Below, piece after piece: positions 24,149 through 33,241 of a DNA stretch of 64,000 nucleotides (its first letter is position 1; each line of letters opens with the position of its first letter). Origin of the DNA: Lachnoclostridium phytofermentans ISDg (GTDB lineage: Bacteria; Bacillota; Clostridia; Lachnospirales; Lachnospiraceae); NCBI RefSeq assembly GCF_000018685.1, contig NC_010001.1, positions 3,116,001-3,180,000 of the forward strand, read 5' to 3'. The notes beneath the pieces were generated by a model, which worked only from the letters and a program-made list of their open reading frames with translations, did not search any database and was not told the origin of the DNA. A program made the position numbers and the translations under genes.

Positions 24149-25216
24149 ATGTTTAGAGAAAATGCAAAAATTGTAAAAGTCGCTTATTTGCCTATTTTTA
24201 AAATCTGGCATGCGGGAGATGTGCCCGGAGACTTATTAACAGACGTAAATCTTGCTTTTGGTGAAATAGCACCCGATTCGACCATTCAAGTAAATCCAAT
24301 CAAAGAATTAGACCTTCCAAAAGAATTAGAAATATTGAAACAAAATTATCCTAATCTTAGGATTAATCTAGCTATCGGAGGTTGGGGTGCAGATGGTTTT
24401 TCTGATATGGCTTTTACTAAGGAAACCCGTTCTGTTTTTATTAACAGCATTGTTTCCTATCTGGAAGCTTATGACCTGGACGGTGTCGATATTGACTGGG
24501 AATATCCTACAAGAGATCATTCAGGACTAATTAAGGCACGTCCTGAAGATACTGAAAATTTTATACTTTTGATGAAAGAAATACGCTCTAAATTCAATGA
24601 GCTTTCTAAAACAAGCGATAAAAAGTACACCTTATCATTTGCAGCACCTGCGGGTGATTGGGCTGTGGAGACTTTTGGAATAAAAGAAGTAAGTAATACT
24701 GTAGATTATATTAATCTTATGGCATATGATTATGTAGGTCCATGGTCCAGGGTAACCGGACATCATAGTAATTTAATGGAATGCAAAGAAGCACCTAATC
24801 ATATAAGTACATATCAGGTAATACAAAATTATCTTAAAGTTTGTAATCCTGAAAAATTAGTCTTGGGTATTCCTGCTTATGGATATGGATGGAGAGGTGT
24901 TGCATCTGAGAATCATGGACTATTCCAAGCTGCAGAAGCCGCGATTTCACATGAAGAATCGGATTTTACCTATAACAATTTAAAGGAAAATTATATTTCT
25001 AAAAATGGTTATACCAGATACTGGGATGATATCTCAAAAGCCGCCTGTCTGCATAATGGTGATATTTTAATTACTTATGAAGATTTAGAAGCAATTCGAT
25101 ACAAGGTTGATACTGTGAAGAAACTGCGATTAGGCGGTATGATGTATTGGGAGCAGACTCAAGATCTTACAGGTGATATTATTAAAACGATTTCAGAAGG
25201 ATTAGAGAATCAGTAA
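24149..25216 (+). CDS. Glycoside hydrolase family 18 (chitinase-like), no signal peptide
   Basis: GH18 enzymes cleave chitin or N-acetylglucosamine-containing glycans by substrate-assisted catalysis. The 355-aa protein has the catalytic DxxDxDxE motif as LDGVDIDWEYP near residue 115, an upstream SxGG-type strand (LAIGGWGADGFSD) and LMAYDYVGPW near 195. The C-terminal GGMMYWEQTQD is also conserved. No signal peptide or carbohydrate-binding module is seen, so action on imported oligosaccharides is likely, as with the GH28. GTGGGGGATG gives the ribosome site. A strong terminator follows at 25319-25364. Confidence 0.93.
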   Translation: MFRENAKIVKVAYLPIFKIWHAGDVPGDLLTDVNLAFGEIAPDSTIQVNPIKELDLPKELEILKQNYPNLRINLAIGGWGADGFSDMAFTKETRSVFINSIVSYLEAYDLDGVDIDWEYPTRDHSGLIKARPEDTENFILLMKEIRSKFNELSKTSDKKYTLSFAAPAGDWAVETFGIKEVSNTVDYINLMAYDYVGPWSRVTGHHSNLMECKEAPNHISTYQVIQNYLKVCNPEKLVLGIPAYGYGWRGVASENHGLFQAAEAAISHEESDFTYNNLKENYISKNGYTRYWDDISKAACLHNGDILITYEDLEAIRYKVDTVKKLRLGGMMYWEQTQDLTGDIIKTISEGLENQ

Positions 25217-25318
25217 ATTTTTGTTGTACCGTCCTTAATGTAACAGTAATCTGTTTTCTGTATTGTGATTCATATGATAAATACCATGAATTCAAGATTC
25301 TGATTATCATGATGCTGT

Positions 25319-25364
25319 AGAAACGGCAGCCCACATTTTAGTAGAGTGGTGTCTGCCGTTTTCT
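25319..25364. terminator. Terminator after GH18
   Basis: AGAAACGGCAG (25319-25329) pairs with CTGCCGTTTTCT (25353-25364), with an inner CCCAC/GTGG extension. It separates the plus-strand GH18 from the minus-strand gene at 25426. Confidence 0.85.
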
Positions 25365-25425
25365 AATGCAGGTTATCCTCAATTAGAAGATGAACCGCCC
25401 GTCCAGTTGAGAGAAAAAGGGGATA

Positions 25426-26094
25426 TTAATTCAGTAACTCGTCATTTTCCCCCATAGCAATCAATGTCTCAATAAAGGTAAAATGCTGGTCATTTTCCCA
25501 TAAGATAAAATGAGCACCTGGATCAACCCGGAGCCAATCCTCAATCGCTTTTGAAGGTTTTGATGCATCTCTTTTTATATTAATCTCCGTTTTTGGCTCT
25601 TCAAAATATGAAAATAAGATATTCTCATGTAATCCAATGGATTGATACTTATCTCCAACAAGAAGCCCCTCGTCTGTGATAGCAACATGGTGATATACGT
25701 ACTCAAACATGGTATCCGATTTTAGATATGCAATCCTACCTCTTCTTAACTCCGGTCTTGTAGCTCTTTTCCAATCCTCTACTCCTTCAGGAATGCAGTG
25801 CCAATAAATATGATGCATTCTTACCCAGTCTCGTGGAGCATCTTCCCCAGGCCATTTTGCTAGGCAGCTATGTAAATTTCCAAAGACTTCTTCTGGTGAT
25901 AGTTTATCTCCAATCGCTTCATAATAAGCAAATAGCATATTTTCATGGCGATAGAGACAGGCGGTCATCACTTTATGTTCCAATATTAGTTTCCTAATGT
26001 GTACTTTTGTTTCCGCTAATTTTTCCTCTAAATTAAAATCTCCATCATAGGAAATATGTCCACGGTAATGGTATCGAAAAATCATATCTTTCAT
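25426..26094 (-). CDS. Conserved hypothetical protein, possibly an alpha/beta-barrel sugar-related protein
   Basis: A 222-aa soluble protein I cannot assign with certainty. It is rich in aromatic and His residues (FRYHYRGHISYDGDF, MHHIYWHCIPEGVEDW, YVYHHVAITDEG). The start MKDMIFRYHYRG and repeated strand-like segments suggest two alpha/beta units such as dimeric alpha-beta barrels, but this is a guess. No signal peptide or membrane helix. It is monocistronic between the GH18 and lysS. Base composition matches its neighbours. Confidence 0.75.
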   Translation of the reverse strand: MKDMIFRYHYRGHISYDGDFNLEEKLAETKVHIRKLILEHKVMTACLYRHENMLFAYYEAIGDKLSPEEVFGNLHSCLAKWPGEDAPRDWVRMHHIYWHCIPEGVEDWKRATRPELRRGRIAYLKSDTMFEYVYHHVAITDEGLLVGDKYQSIGLHENILFSYFEEPKTEINIKRDASKPSKAIEDWLRVDPGAHFILWENDQHFTFIETLIAMGENDELLN

Positions 26095-26450
26095 AAACTT
26101 TCATCTTCGATGTGAAGAAACTCTTCCTTCACATTTTCCCTTTCTGTATAATCGGTAATAATATTATTAAATAATTCATCAAAAGACTATTTTACCTTTT
26201 TTATCCTACTCACTCATAATTAGATTCTGTTCACAAACGAACCCGAGCATAACTCTGTCATGACATGAAACTTCCATTATCCCCAAAGTGATCTCTGTAT
26301 ATTTTAATATTATTACTACCTCATTATATCGTTTACTTTAATGAAATGGAAGTTTCTTTTTATCAAGGAAAAGTACACTATACAAACTTTGTTTACTATC
26401 ATCTTTCTAATACTACAAACTATTTTTCTATTATACCTCTAATTTATCTA
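26095..26450. other. Intergenic region with one long-range inverted repeat
   Basis: This 356-bp gap contains GAAACTTCCATT (26267-26278) and its exact complement AATGGAAGTTTC (26345-26356), separated by 66 bp of AT-rich DNA. A T-run follows the right arm on the plus strand. No coding frame is supported. It may be a terminator relic or a small mobile fragment. Confidence 0.5.
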
Positions 26451-27920
26451 TTAGTTATTTAATGGCCTCATAATCGGAAATAATACTGTATCTCGTAGAT
26501 TCTCCTGCCCAGTAATTACTTGCAGAAAACGGTCTACCCCCATACCCCAACCAGAGATTGGTGGCATACCATACTCCATTGCGGTGATGTAATCATAATC
26601 CATTGTCATTGCTTCCTCATCACCATTTGCCTTAGCCAGCGCTTGTTCCATAAGACGCTTCTTTTGTTCTACTGGGTCGACAAGCTCTGAATACGCGTTA
26701 ATAACCTCTGCCCCATTGATTATCAATTGAAAACGATCCACTATTTCTTTATTGTCGTCATTTGCACGAGCTAAAGGAGACAGTGATGTTGGATGCTCCG
26801 TTAAAAAGGTTGGGGAGATAATCTTCGGACGGCTAACTTTTTTGTATAGTAAATCAATGAGATTTCCCTTGCTTAGCTGCTCTATTGGGGTTTCAGAATG
26901 CAGTTCGATTCCTTCTTCCTTTATCTTATCTAATAAACTTTCTGTGTTGGAATATGCATTGATATCAATACCACAGTCTTTTATCAATAATTCACGAAAT
27001 GTAACAACCCTCCATTCCCCTGAAAAATCGATACTTTGACTACCTACCTTAATCAGAGAACTTCCAAATACCTTCTTTATCACAGTAGCAAGCATAGTCT
27101 GCAAGAATTTCATGTTATCAGTATAATTATAATATGCACAATAACCCTCTAACATTGTGAAATCTTGCAAATGAGTTGCATCCATGCCCTCATTACGAAA
27201 GCACCTAGCAAATTCAAATACCTTAGGAATACCACCTACAATACATCGTTTTAGATAGGTTTCTGGTGCAATTCTTAAGTTTACTTCCATATCGAGTGCA
27301 TTGTGATGAGAAATAAATGGACGTGCAGTTGCTCCTGACGGTTTATCATTTAATACTGGTGTCTCTACTTCAAGATATCCAGAATCTTCTAAGTATCTTC
27401 TTATTTCCTTTATCATTTGAAATTTTAATAAAAATCGGTTTCTAGTATCCTCATTCATAATTAAGTCAAGATATCTCTGACGATAGCAACTATCTTTATC
27501 AGTGATCCCATGGAATTTCTCTGGGAGTGGTTTGAAAGCCTTACCAAGAAACGTAAGTTTCTGTGCTCGTATCGTCTTTTCTCCTGTTTGCGTAGTGAAT
27601 ATTTCTCCAGATACACCAAGAAAATCACCAATATCAAAACCCTGTCGAAAAAACTCATACGCTTCTTCTCCTACATCATCCCTTCGTATGGCAACTTGTA
27701 ATTTACCATAAATATCACCAATGTTAACAAAGCAAAGCTTTCCCATCCTTCGGATGGATAATATCCTTCCTGCAACTGATATATCCTTCGTTCCATCCAA
27801 AAGTTTAATTGCATCTTTTAATTCATGAGTTACTTGATATCTCTCTGGATAAGGATTTTGATGTTCCTTCACAAGCTCTAACTTTTGTCTTCTGTTTTCT
27901 TCCAATTCTTGAATACCCAT
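26451..27920 (-). CDS. lysS: Lysyl-tRNA synthetase, class II
   Basis: Charges tRNA-Lys. The 489-aa protein has an N-terminal OB-fold anticodon-binding domain (about 50-160, ISVAGRILSIRRMGKLCFVN) and the class II core. Motif 2 is FEFARCFRNEGMDATHLQDF near 255, and motif 3 is GWGMGVDRFLQVITGQ near the end. The start is at 27920 since GGAGG lies 7 nt upstream and the family begins near MGIQELEENRRQK. The gene has a T-box leader at 28160-28447 and a promoter at 28454-28482, so it responds to uncharged tRNA. Confidence 0.96.
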   Translation of the reverse strand: MGIQELEENRRQKLELVKEHQNPYPERYQVTHELKDAIKLLDGTKDISVAGRILSIRRMGKLCFVNIGDIYGKLQVAIRRDDVGEEAYEFFRQGFDIGDFLGVSGEIFTTQTGEKTIRAQKLTFLGKAFKPLPEKFHGITDKDSCYRQRYLDLIMNEDTRNRFLLKFQMIKEIRRYLEDSGYLEVETPVLNDKPSGATARPFISHHNALDMEVNLRIAPETYLKRCIVGGIPKVFEFARCFRNEGMDATHLQDFTMLEGYCAYYNYTDNMKFLQTMLATVIKKVFGSSLIKVGSQSIDFSGEWRVVTFRELLIKDCGIDINAYSNTESLLDKIKEEGIELHSETPIEQLSKGNLIDLLYKKVSRPKIISPTFLTEHPTSLSPLARANDDNKEIVDRFQLIINGAEVINAYSELVDPVEQKKRLMEQALAKANGDEEAMTMDYDYITAMEYGMPPISGWGMGVDRFLQVITGQENLRDTVLFPIMRPLNN

Positions 27921-28159
27921 ATAAATCCTCCATTCTTCCGCCACCTAATAATTTGGGTGACTGTACAAATTTGCTGTGTGAAATAACTTTATACAAAGGT
28001 TATCCATTGGAGATGCAGGAGTTTTAGAAATTTACAAATACATTATCATTTCCAAATACAATTAGAAGGCGAAGAAACTTCGACTTACGAAACATAATAA
28101 GGAATGCCACCTTAGCGGTACATCTTTTATTTACCGGGAAATCAAAAATTTTCCCAATA

Positions 28160-28447
28160 AATAAAAAAATCCCGTCCTCACAAAAGGACGAGATTAATAT
28201 CACGTGTTACCACCTTAATTCACTTATTCTTTATAAAATAAGCCTTTACAAGTACGGATTTCCATCGATACTCTGGTGCTATAATGGGCACTCCCATCGT
28301 AGTCTCAGCATATTATTTATGCAGTCGGTACGCAGTTCCAAGTCTTTTTTCATTATTGTAGCTGTATCTCATTCCACCAAACTGAGACTCTCTGAAACAG
28401 TCAAACAATACTTACTCCTCTTTTCATAACCTTTGTCTATTTAAATT
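28160..28447 (-). ncRNA. T-box riboswitch upstream of lysS
   Basis: The minus-strand leader carries the antiterminator T-box AAGGTGGTAACACGTG (28201-28216 complement), a variant of the AGGGTGGNACCGCG consensus. It is followed by a strong terminator (28169-28178 with 28185-28194, then A-run 28161-28168 giving U's). A Stem-I-like region at 28320-28430 contains a GAAAAAAGAC tract (28341-28350 complement) that would offer an AAA lysine specifier. The promoter is 7 nt upstream. tRNA-Lys binding would then stabilise the antiterminator. Confidence 0.88.
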
Positions 28448-28453
28448 TTTTCC

Positions 28454-28482
28454 ATCTTATCAAATAAAAATTCTATTGTCAA
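28454..28482 (-). promoter_or_regulatory. Promoter of the T-box/lysS transcript
   Basis: Minus-strand TTGACA (28477-28482), 17-bp spacer, TAAGAT (28454-28459). Confidence 0.75.
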
Positions 28483-28613
28483 TATTTTCTTTTTAAACTA
28501 CAAACTTATATTCTCTATAAACTTATTTTCTTTTTTATCCATAAAATTATATTTTCTTTTTAAATTCATATTTCTTTTTAATCCATAAGCTTATATTTTC
28601 ATATTTAATGTTA

Positions 28614-29144
28614 TTAGCTTAATACAAACTCTAATTGACAATCACAAGGTTCTTTCTCTACATGCTCTTTATTGTATTCTATTGCTTCTCTACATCCCAT
28701 CGCTTTATAAAACGCTTGTGATTCTACAGCTGAATGAGCTGATATATAGAGTTTTTTTGCACCATGCTCTCTTGCCCAATCTGCACAGAGGCGGAATAAT
28801 AGTTTTCCCACTCCGCTGCCTCTTTGATCAAAAGATACATGAATGCTTGATAAATCCAAATATTCTTTATCTCTACCAAAGATACCACCTTCTACAGATG
28901 CAAATCCCTTTAGACAACCATCCGTAAATGTGCCAAATACAACTCCACCCGTTAATACTGTGTTCTTTAGGCAAGACACAAGTATTTTATAGTCCTCTTC
29001 TCCCCATTGTTCTAAAAAAGCGATATCTTTGATAACCCATTCACCTTCTATTTTTCTCCAGCACTTTGTAACATTTTGATAACGCTCAAAATGATCGAAT
29101 AATGATACCTCTATTTCTTCTTCTTTTAGTTTTTTCCACTCCAT
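28614..29144 (-). CDS. GNAT-family N-acetyltransferase
   Basis: A 176-aa GCN5-related acetyltransferase. The acetyl-CoA site is in motif A, SSIHVSFDQRGSGVGKLLFR near 98-117 (Q/RxxGxG/A). The following strand LYISAHSAVESQAFYKAMGC is motif B. The N-terminal part (KKLEEEIEVSLFDHFERYQ) is less conserved and gives no substrate clue. It is monocistronic, downstream of the lysS T-box promoter on the opposite side. Confidence 0.9.
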   Translation of the reverse strand: MEWKKLKEEEIEVSLFDHFERYQNVTKCWRKIEGEWVIKDIAFLEQWGEEDYKILVSCLKNTVLTGGVVFGTFTDGCLKGFASVEGGIFGRDKEYLDLSSIHVSFDQRGSGVGKLLFRLCADWAREHGAKKLYISAHSAVESQAFYKAMGCREAIEYNKEHVEKEPCDCQLEFVLS

Positions 29145-29395
29145 TTGTTAACCTCCGAGCTTATGTATATTTTTAACTAATATTTTATTTTAGGTACTTA
29201 AATGTTAATTAAGACTTCAATAAGTACGTCCATTAAGACTCTTTTCATTAATATGATACAAGCTTTTAGTGCAATGATCTTTTTCTTTAAATTTTTTATT
29301 GTCATCAGATATCTCATATTACTAATTTTTTTTAGAAAAAGTACGCTACACAATTTATTTCTTGCCATGATTAATACTCATAGTCAGAAATTACA

Positions 29396-29902
29396 TCAGC
29401 ACTCAAAAAAGAAAACATCCGCCAATGTTCCATCATCATACTCTGTTCGTGGATATGCTTCAACAAGCTCATATTGCCCGTTAGTATACTCATGAATTAC
29501 ATTGTTCCAAAAATGCACCGATGCCAAATTCGCCGGATGTCGTTTTAGTTGCCATCTTCCTTTATGATTATCCAGTACTTTAAAAAAGGCTTCTTTTCCA
29601 ACTCCCGAACGGCGGTATTTATACATAACAAAAAACTCAGCCATTTGAAAATCGGTTGGTCGATCATCTACTTCAGGAAGATTAATAACCATTGCAAATC
29701 CTGCTAATTTCTCATCAACTAAGATGAAATAAGCCCAACGCTTATCTTCTGTCCAATAATAATCAAGATATTCATAACCATAAAGTCCTAATTTATTTAC
29801 ATCACGTTGATCCCATTGAGAAAATTCATAGTCATATTTCTCTAATAAGTTTTTAAGTATCTCTTTTTCATCTGCGGTAACTTGTTTTAGTTCTACTTTC
29901 AT
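29396..29902 (-). CDS. GNAT-family N-acetyltransferase
   Basis: A 168-aa acetyltransferase. The signature FFVMYKYRRSGVGKEAFFKV near residue 95 holds the acetyl-CoA-binding RxSGVG loop. VHFWNNVIHEY near 133 is the typical last helix. The substrate is unknown. It is separated by 250 bp from the other GNAT gene and the two proteins are not close duplicates, judging by their sequences. It is probably monocistronic. Confidence 0.9.
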   Translation of the reverse strand: MKVELKQVTADEKEILKNLLEKYDYEFSQWDQRDVNKLGLYGYEYLDYYWTEDKRWAYFILVDEKLAGFAMVINLPEVDDRPTDFQMAEFFVMYKYRRSGVGKEAFFKVLDNHKGRWQLKRHPANLASVHFWNNVIHEYTNGQYELVEAYPRTEYDDGTLADVFFFEC

Positions 29903-30074
29903 TCAGTAACTCCTTAAAAATATAAATAGTCGTAGTTCTCCTTATACGCTTAATGCGAATAACATATAACGTTTACTTAATTCTAATATTTCAATATCTC
30001 CATGTTAAATAAAGAAACATGTCGTTAAACCAGTTCCATGAACACATTGGTTGGGTACCACATACTAATATTAT

Positions 30075-30476
30075 TTATTTTTGATATCGATAATATTTAC
30101 CTTCTATTAAGACAGCTATAGAATCGTCTGTATTTAAAATCCGATATAAGTTTGTACCTTTCTCTAAAAAGGTAGCATCAAGATTTCTTAATTTATAGTT
30201 TGGGTTATGTACATTTTTAGAAACAGTAAATTTCACCTTACCAATCTCATCACCGATTTCTGTTAAAGCAACCTCTTCTCTTGGAAACAAGTTATTATAA
30301 TACGTTATATCATTCACCTTAACGCAGTCAACCCAATCAATTGCATTGGGAAACAAATAATAACGATCGAGTCTTAATGGTTTCCAAAAGATTACTAGAA
30401 ATAAACCCACGATTAAAACTACAATGACAATAATTTCACTCCATTTTAAAGAGCCTTTCCTTAATCTCTTCCCCAT
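30075..30476 (-). CDS. Hypothetical membrane-anchored protein
   Basis: A 133-aa protein that I do not recognise. A basic N-terminus (MGKRLRKGSLKW) precedes one membrane helix (IIVIVVLIVGLFLVIFW, about 15-32). The remaining 100 residues form a likely extracytoplasmic domain with mixed strands (DYYLFPNAIDWVDCVKVNDI). The start has a GGAGG-like site. It is monocistronic, divergent from tyrS across a 465-bp gap. Confidence 0.7.
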   Translation of the reverse strand: MGKRLRKGSLKWSEIIVIVVLIVGLFLVIFWKPLRLDRYYLFPNAIDWVDCVKVNDITYYNNLFPREEVALTEIGDEIGKVKFTVSKNVHNPNYKLRNLDATFLEKGTNLYRILNTDDSIAVLIEGKYYRYQK

Positions 30477-30745
30477 ACGAAACCTCCAATTCTAAAAACT
30501 CTTCCCTATACCTTCAATTCTACAAACTTACTCTAAGAAACCTCTAATTTAGGAATATATACGCTATGTCTTTACCTAAATTCCAAAATCTTCTATCCCT
30601 AAATACATTTTACATTACTTTTTATAGTATAGCATAAGTATAGAGGAATACAAAGAAATATAGACCATCTTCCCATTAAGTAGTGGAATAGTTTCATTAC
30701 ATCAGCTGTTTACTCAAGGAAACATTACTCCTCTCTTAAATTTCA

Positions 30746-30774
30746 TTGAAAAATAGATATAAATCATTTATAAT
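30746..30774 (+). promoter_or_regulatory. Promoter of tyrS
   Basis: TTGAAA (30746-30751), 17-bp spacer, TATAAT (30769-30774). It gives a leader of about 160 nt before the ATG at 30942. Confidence 0.8.
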
Positions 30775-30780
30775 GTTAGG

Positions 30781-30941
30781 TAGTTTGTGGCAGAATGTCA
30801 CTAGATTGCACAAAAAGTTTAGGAGTAACAATCCTAATTTTATTCATGGCAAGGGAAAGTTCGTAAAGCGTTGCTTTTTCTTGTATATAAACTTTTGATC
30901 GTGTGAATCAATGCAAATCACAGAAATAGGAGGAAAAGATT
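30781..30941 (+). promoter_or_regulatory. tyrS leader with two hairpins and no T-box
   Basis: The leader contains a small hairpin TTAGGA/TCCTAA (30819-30837) followed by TTTT, and a second, G-U-rich hairpin CAAGGGAAAG/CTTTTTCTTG (30850-30883) ending in a U-rich run. Both could be attenuators. The GGTGG-type T-box sequence, common upstream of tyrS in Firmicutes, is absent. Confidence 0.55.
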
Positions 30942-32174
30942 ATGTCAGAGAATATTTATGACGTACTCTTAGAGCGCGGGTTTATTGAACAAGCGACTCA
31001 TGAAGCAGAAACTAAAGAGTTACTTGGAAAGGAAAAAGTAACTTTTTATATTGGTTTTGACGCAACTGCAGATAGTTTAACTGCAGGACATTTTTTAACT
31101 GTTATGGCAATGATGCATATGCAGCGTGCAGGGCATAGACCGATTGCATTACTTGGTGGCGGTACTACCATGATTGGAGATCCAACTGGAAAATCAGATA
31201 TGCGTTCCATGATGACAAGAGAAACCATCGACCATAACGCTCAATGTTTTCAAGAACAGTTATCAAAATTTATTGATTTTAGTGATGATAAGGCGATTAT
31301 TGCAAATAACGCTGATTGGTTATTAAATCTAAACTATGTAGAATTCTTACGTGAAATAGGTGTTCATTTCTCTGTAAACAAGATGCTTACTGCGGAATGT
31401 TACAAACAGAGAATGGAAAAGGGCTTAACTTTCTTCGAATTCAACTATATGTTAATGCAGTCTTACGACTTTTGGGTACTTTATAAAAAATACGGCTGCA
31501 AGTTACAATTAGGTGGTAATGATCAATGGTCTAATATTCTTGGTGGCGTAGACTTAATCCGTCGTAAAGAACAAGCACCTGCTTTTGGTTTAACCTTTAA
31601 GCTCTTAACAACAAGTGAGGGACTTAAAATGGGTAAAACAATGAAGGGTGCGGTATGGCTAAATCCTGAAAAGACTTCACCATATGAGTTCTATCAATAC
31701 TGGAGAAACATTGAAGACGTGAAAGTTGAAGAATGTCTTGGTTTACTTACCTTCTTACCTATGGATGAGGTTCGTCGTTTAGGAGCATTAGAAGGTGCAG
31801 AAATCAATCATGCCAAAGAAGTTCTTGCTTACGAAATCACTAAAATTGTACATGGAGAAGAAGAAGCTAAGAAAGCACAGGAAGCTGCTAAGAGTCTGTT
31901 CGCAGGCGGTGTTACTAGTGAGCATATGCCAACTACTACTTACTCATCTGCTGCGTTTGAAGAAGGTATTGACTTAATTACTATGATGATAGATGCGAAA
32001 CTTGCGACCTCCCGTTCCGATGCCAGAAGAAATATTGAACAAGGCGGAGTTTCTGTAAATGATGTTAAAGTAACTGATTTTGCACGTAAGTTCAAATCAA
32101 ATGATTTTAATGACGATGGAGCATTACTTGTAAAGAAGGGTAAAAAAGCTTATCACTTATTCCGAGCAGAATAA
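30942..32174 (+). CDS. tyrS: Tyrosyl-tRNA synthetase
   Basis: Charges tRNA-Tyr. The 410-aa class I enzyme has the HIGH variant ADSLTAGHFLTVMAMM near residue 47, the signature FDATADSL, the Tyr-binding QLGGNDQWSNILGG near 190 and the KMSKS variant GLKMGKTMKGAVW near 230. The C-terminal S4 RNA-binding domain is present (SRSDARRNIEQGGVSVND). Length is typical. A GGAGG site lies upstream of the ATG. It is followed 24 bp later by a zinc-ribbon membrane protein that may be co-transcribed. Confidence 0.96.
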   Translation: MSENIYDVLLERGFIEQATHEAETKELLGKEKVTFYIGFDATADSLTAGHFLTVMAMMHMQRAGHRPIALLGGGTTMIGDPTGKSDMRSMMTRETIDHNAQCFQEQLSKFIDFSDDKAIIANNADWLLNLNYVEFLREIGVHFSVNKMLTAECYKQRMEKGLTFFEFNYMLMQSYDFWVLYKKYGCKLQLGGNDQWSNILGGVDLIRRKEQAPAFGLTFKLLTTSEGLKMGKTMKGAVWLNPEKTSPYEFYQYWRNIEDVKVEECLGLLTFLPMDEVRRLGALEGAEINHAKEVLAYEITKIVHGEEEAKKAQEAAKSLFAGGVTSEHMPTTTYSSAAFEEGIDLITMMIDAKLATSRSDARRNIEQGGVSVNDVKVTDFARKFKSNDFNDDGALLVKKGKKAYHLFRAE

Positions 32175-32198
32175 AATCTAATTTAGGAGGGGTCTAAA

Positions 32199-33149
32199 AT
32201 GCCTTGGTGTCCAAGTTGTAAAACAGAGTACCGGAAAGGAATTACCATGTGTAACGATTGTGGTAAAGAACTTGTTGAAAACTTAGAAGAAGTGTCCGAT
32301 TACGTAGTTCTTTGTTCTATCGAGAAGGAAGAGGTCGCTAAAAAACTAGTAAAATATTTATCTTACTCTAACTTTGAAAGCTATTACGAATATTCCAACG
32401 AGGAGGATTGCTATCCCATTTATGTTCATGAACCTGAGCAAAAGAAGGCAAAGAAGGCTTTTGATGCATTCTATACAGTCGAATTAGAATCAATGGATAA
32501 GGATGCAGACAATAAAGATTTGGACACTGAAACACCACTTGAGAGTCTTTCTGAGGAAGATAATTTAGAAGATAATCTAGATGATCCTTTAGAATCAATG
32601 GATGAGGATTCTAATAAGTCTCTCCAATTAAAAAAGAAACGCGAGCAAGAAGAAAAGGATCAGATAGTCTCCATGATGTATGATGGTGGCGCTTATGAAA
32701 AAAAGGCAGATAAAAGTAAAGAACTACGCTCAACTGCGTTAACCTTCTTTATATTTGGTATTGGTGGTATCGCATTTGTTATATTAAATATCATGGGCGT
32801 TATAAACTTTATCAATGGGCCTCTCTCTTATACCGTTATGACTGGACTTTTTATAGCTTTTCTTGCAATTGGTGTGAATTCGGTAACCAGAGCAAAGAAA
32901 ACTGCAAAAGAAGCTATTCTCGAAGATGAGATGACCACAAAGATCAATCACTTCTTAGAAGAAACTGTGACGGCACAAGTCATCGAATCAATGAAAGATG
33001 GAAATGCCAGTGAGGAAGCGAACTTTATCAAAGTAATGGAAAGAATTAAAGAATTAGTGATTAAAGAATTTGGCTCACTTGACAATGCCTTTTTAGATTA
33101 TATTGTGGAAGAATTCTATAACAATCACTTTGATTCCTTTGATGAATAG
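32199..33149 (+). CDS. Zinc-ribbon membrane protein, function unknown
   Basis: A 316-aa protein. Residues 1-25 hold a CxxC...CxxC zinc ribbon (MPWCPSCKTEYRKGITMCND). A signal-transducing-like domain follows at about 35-85. A long acidic linker (about 88-145, EDNLEDNLDDPLES) precedes two membrane helices at about 183-200 and 210-230. The C-terminal region is helical and acidic. The gene is 24 bp after tyrS, so a shared transcript is likely. I do not know a function; zinc-ribbon proteins of this kind are common in Clostridia. Confidence 0.8.
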   Translation: MPWCPSCKTEYRKGITMCNDCGKELVENLEEVSDYVVLCSIEKEEVAKKLVKYLSYSNFESYYEYSNEEDCYPIYVHEPEQKKAKKAFDAFYTVELESMDKDADNKDLDTETPLESLSEEDNLEDNLDDPLESMDEDSNKSLQLKKKREQEEKDQIVSMMYDGGAYEKKADKSKELRSTALTFFIFGIGGIAFVILNIMGVINFINGPLSYTVMTGLFIAFLAIGVNSVTRAKKTAKEAILEDEMTTKINHFLEETVTAQVIESMKDGNASEEANFIKVMERIKELVIKEFGSLDNAFLDYIVEEFYNNHFDSFDE

Positions 33150-33169
33150 GTAAACTTATTTCAAACATT

Positions 33170-33229
33170 AAAAAGAGGGAAGTAAAACTTTAGATAAGAT
33201 ATATCTATAGGTTTTACTTCCCTCTTTTT
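33170..33229. terminator. Bidirectional terminator between the tyrS unit and the helicase gene
   Basis: AAAAAGAGGGAAGTAAAAC pairs with GTTTTACTTCCCTCTTTTT, with a further inner TAGATA/TATCTA stem. It lies between convergent genes and has U-runs both ways. Confidence 0.92.
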
Positions 33230-33241
33230 ATGTCTTAAGAA

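Noticed and set aside
29202..29395. Plus-strand hydrophobic reading frame after the first GNAT gene
   Set aside because: It runs antisense into the second GNAT gene and has low-complexity AT-rich codons without a ribosome site.
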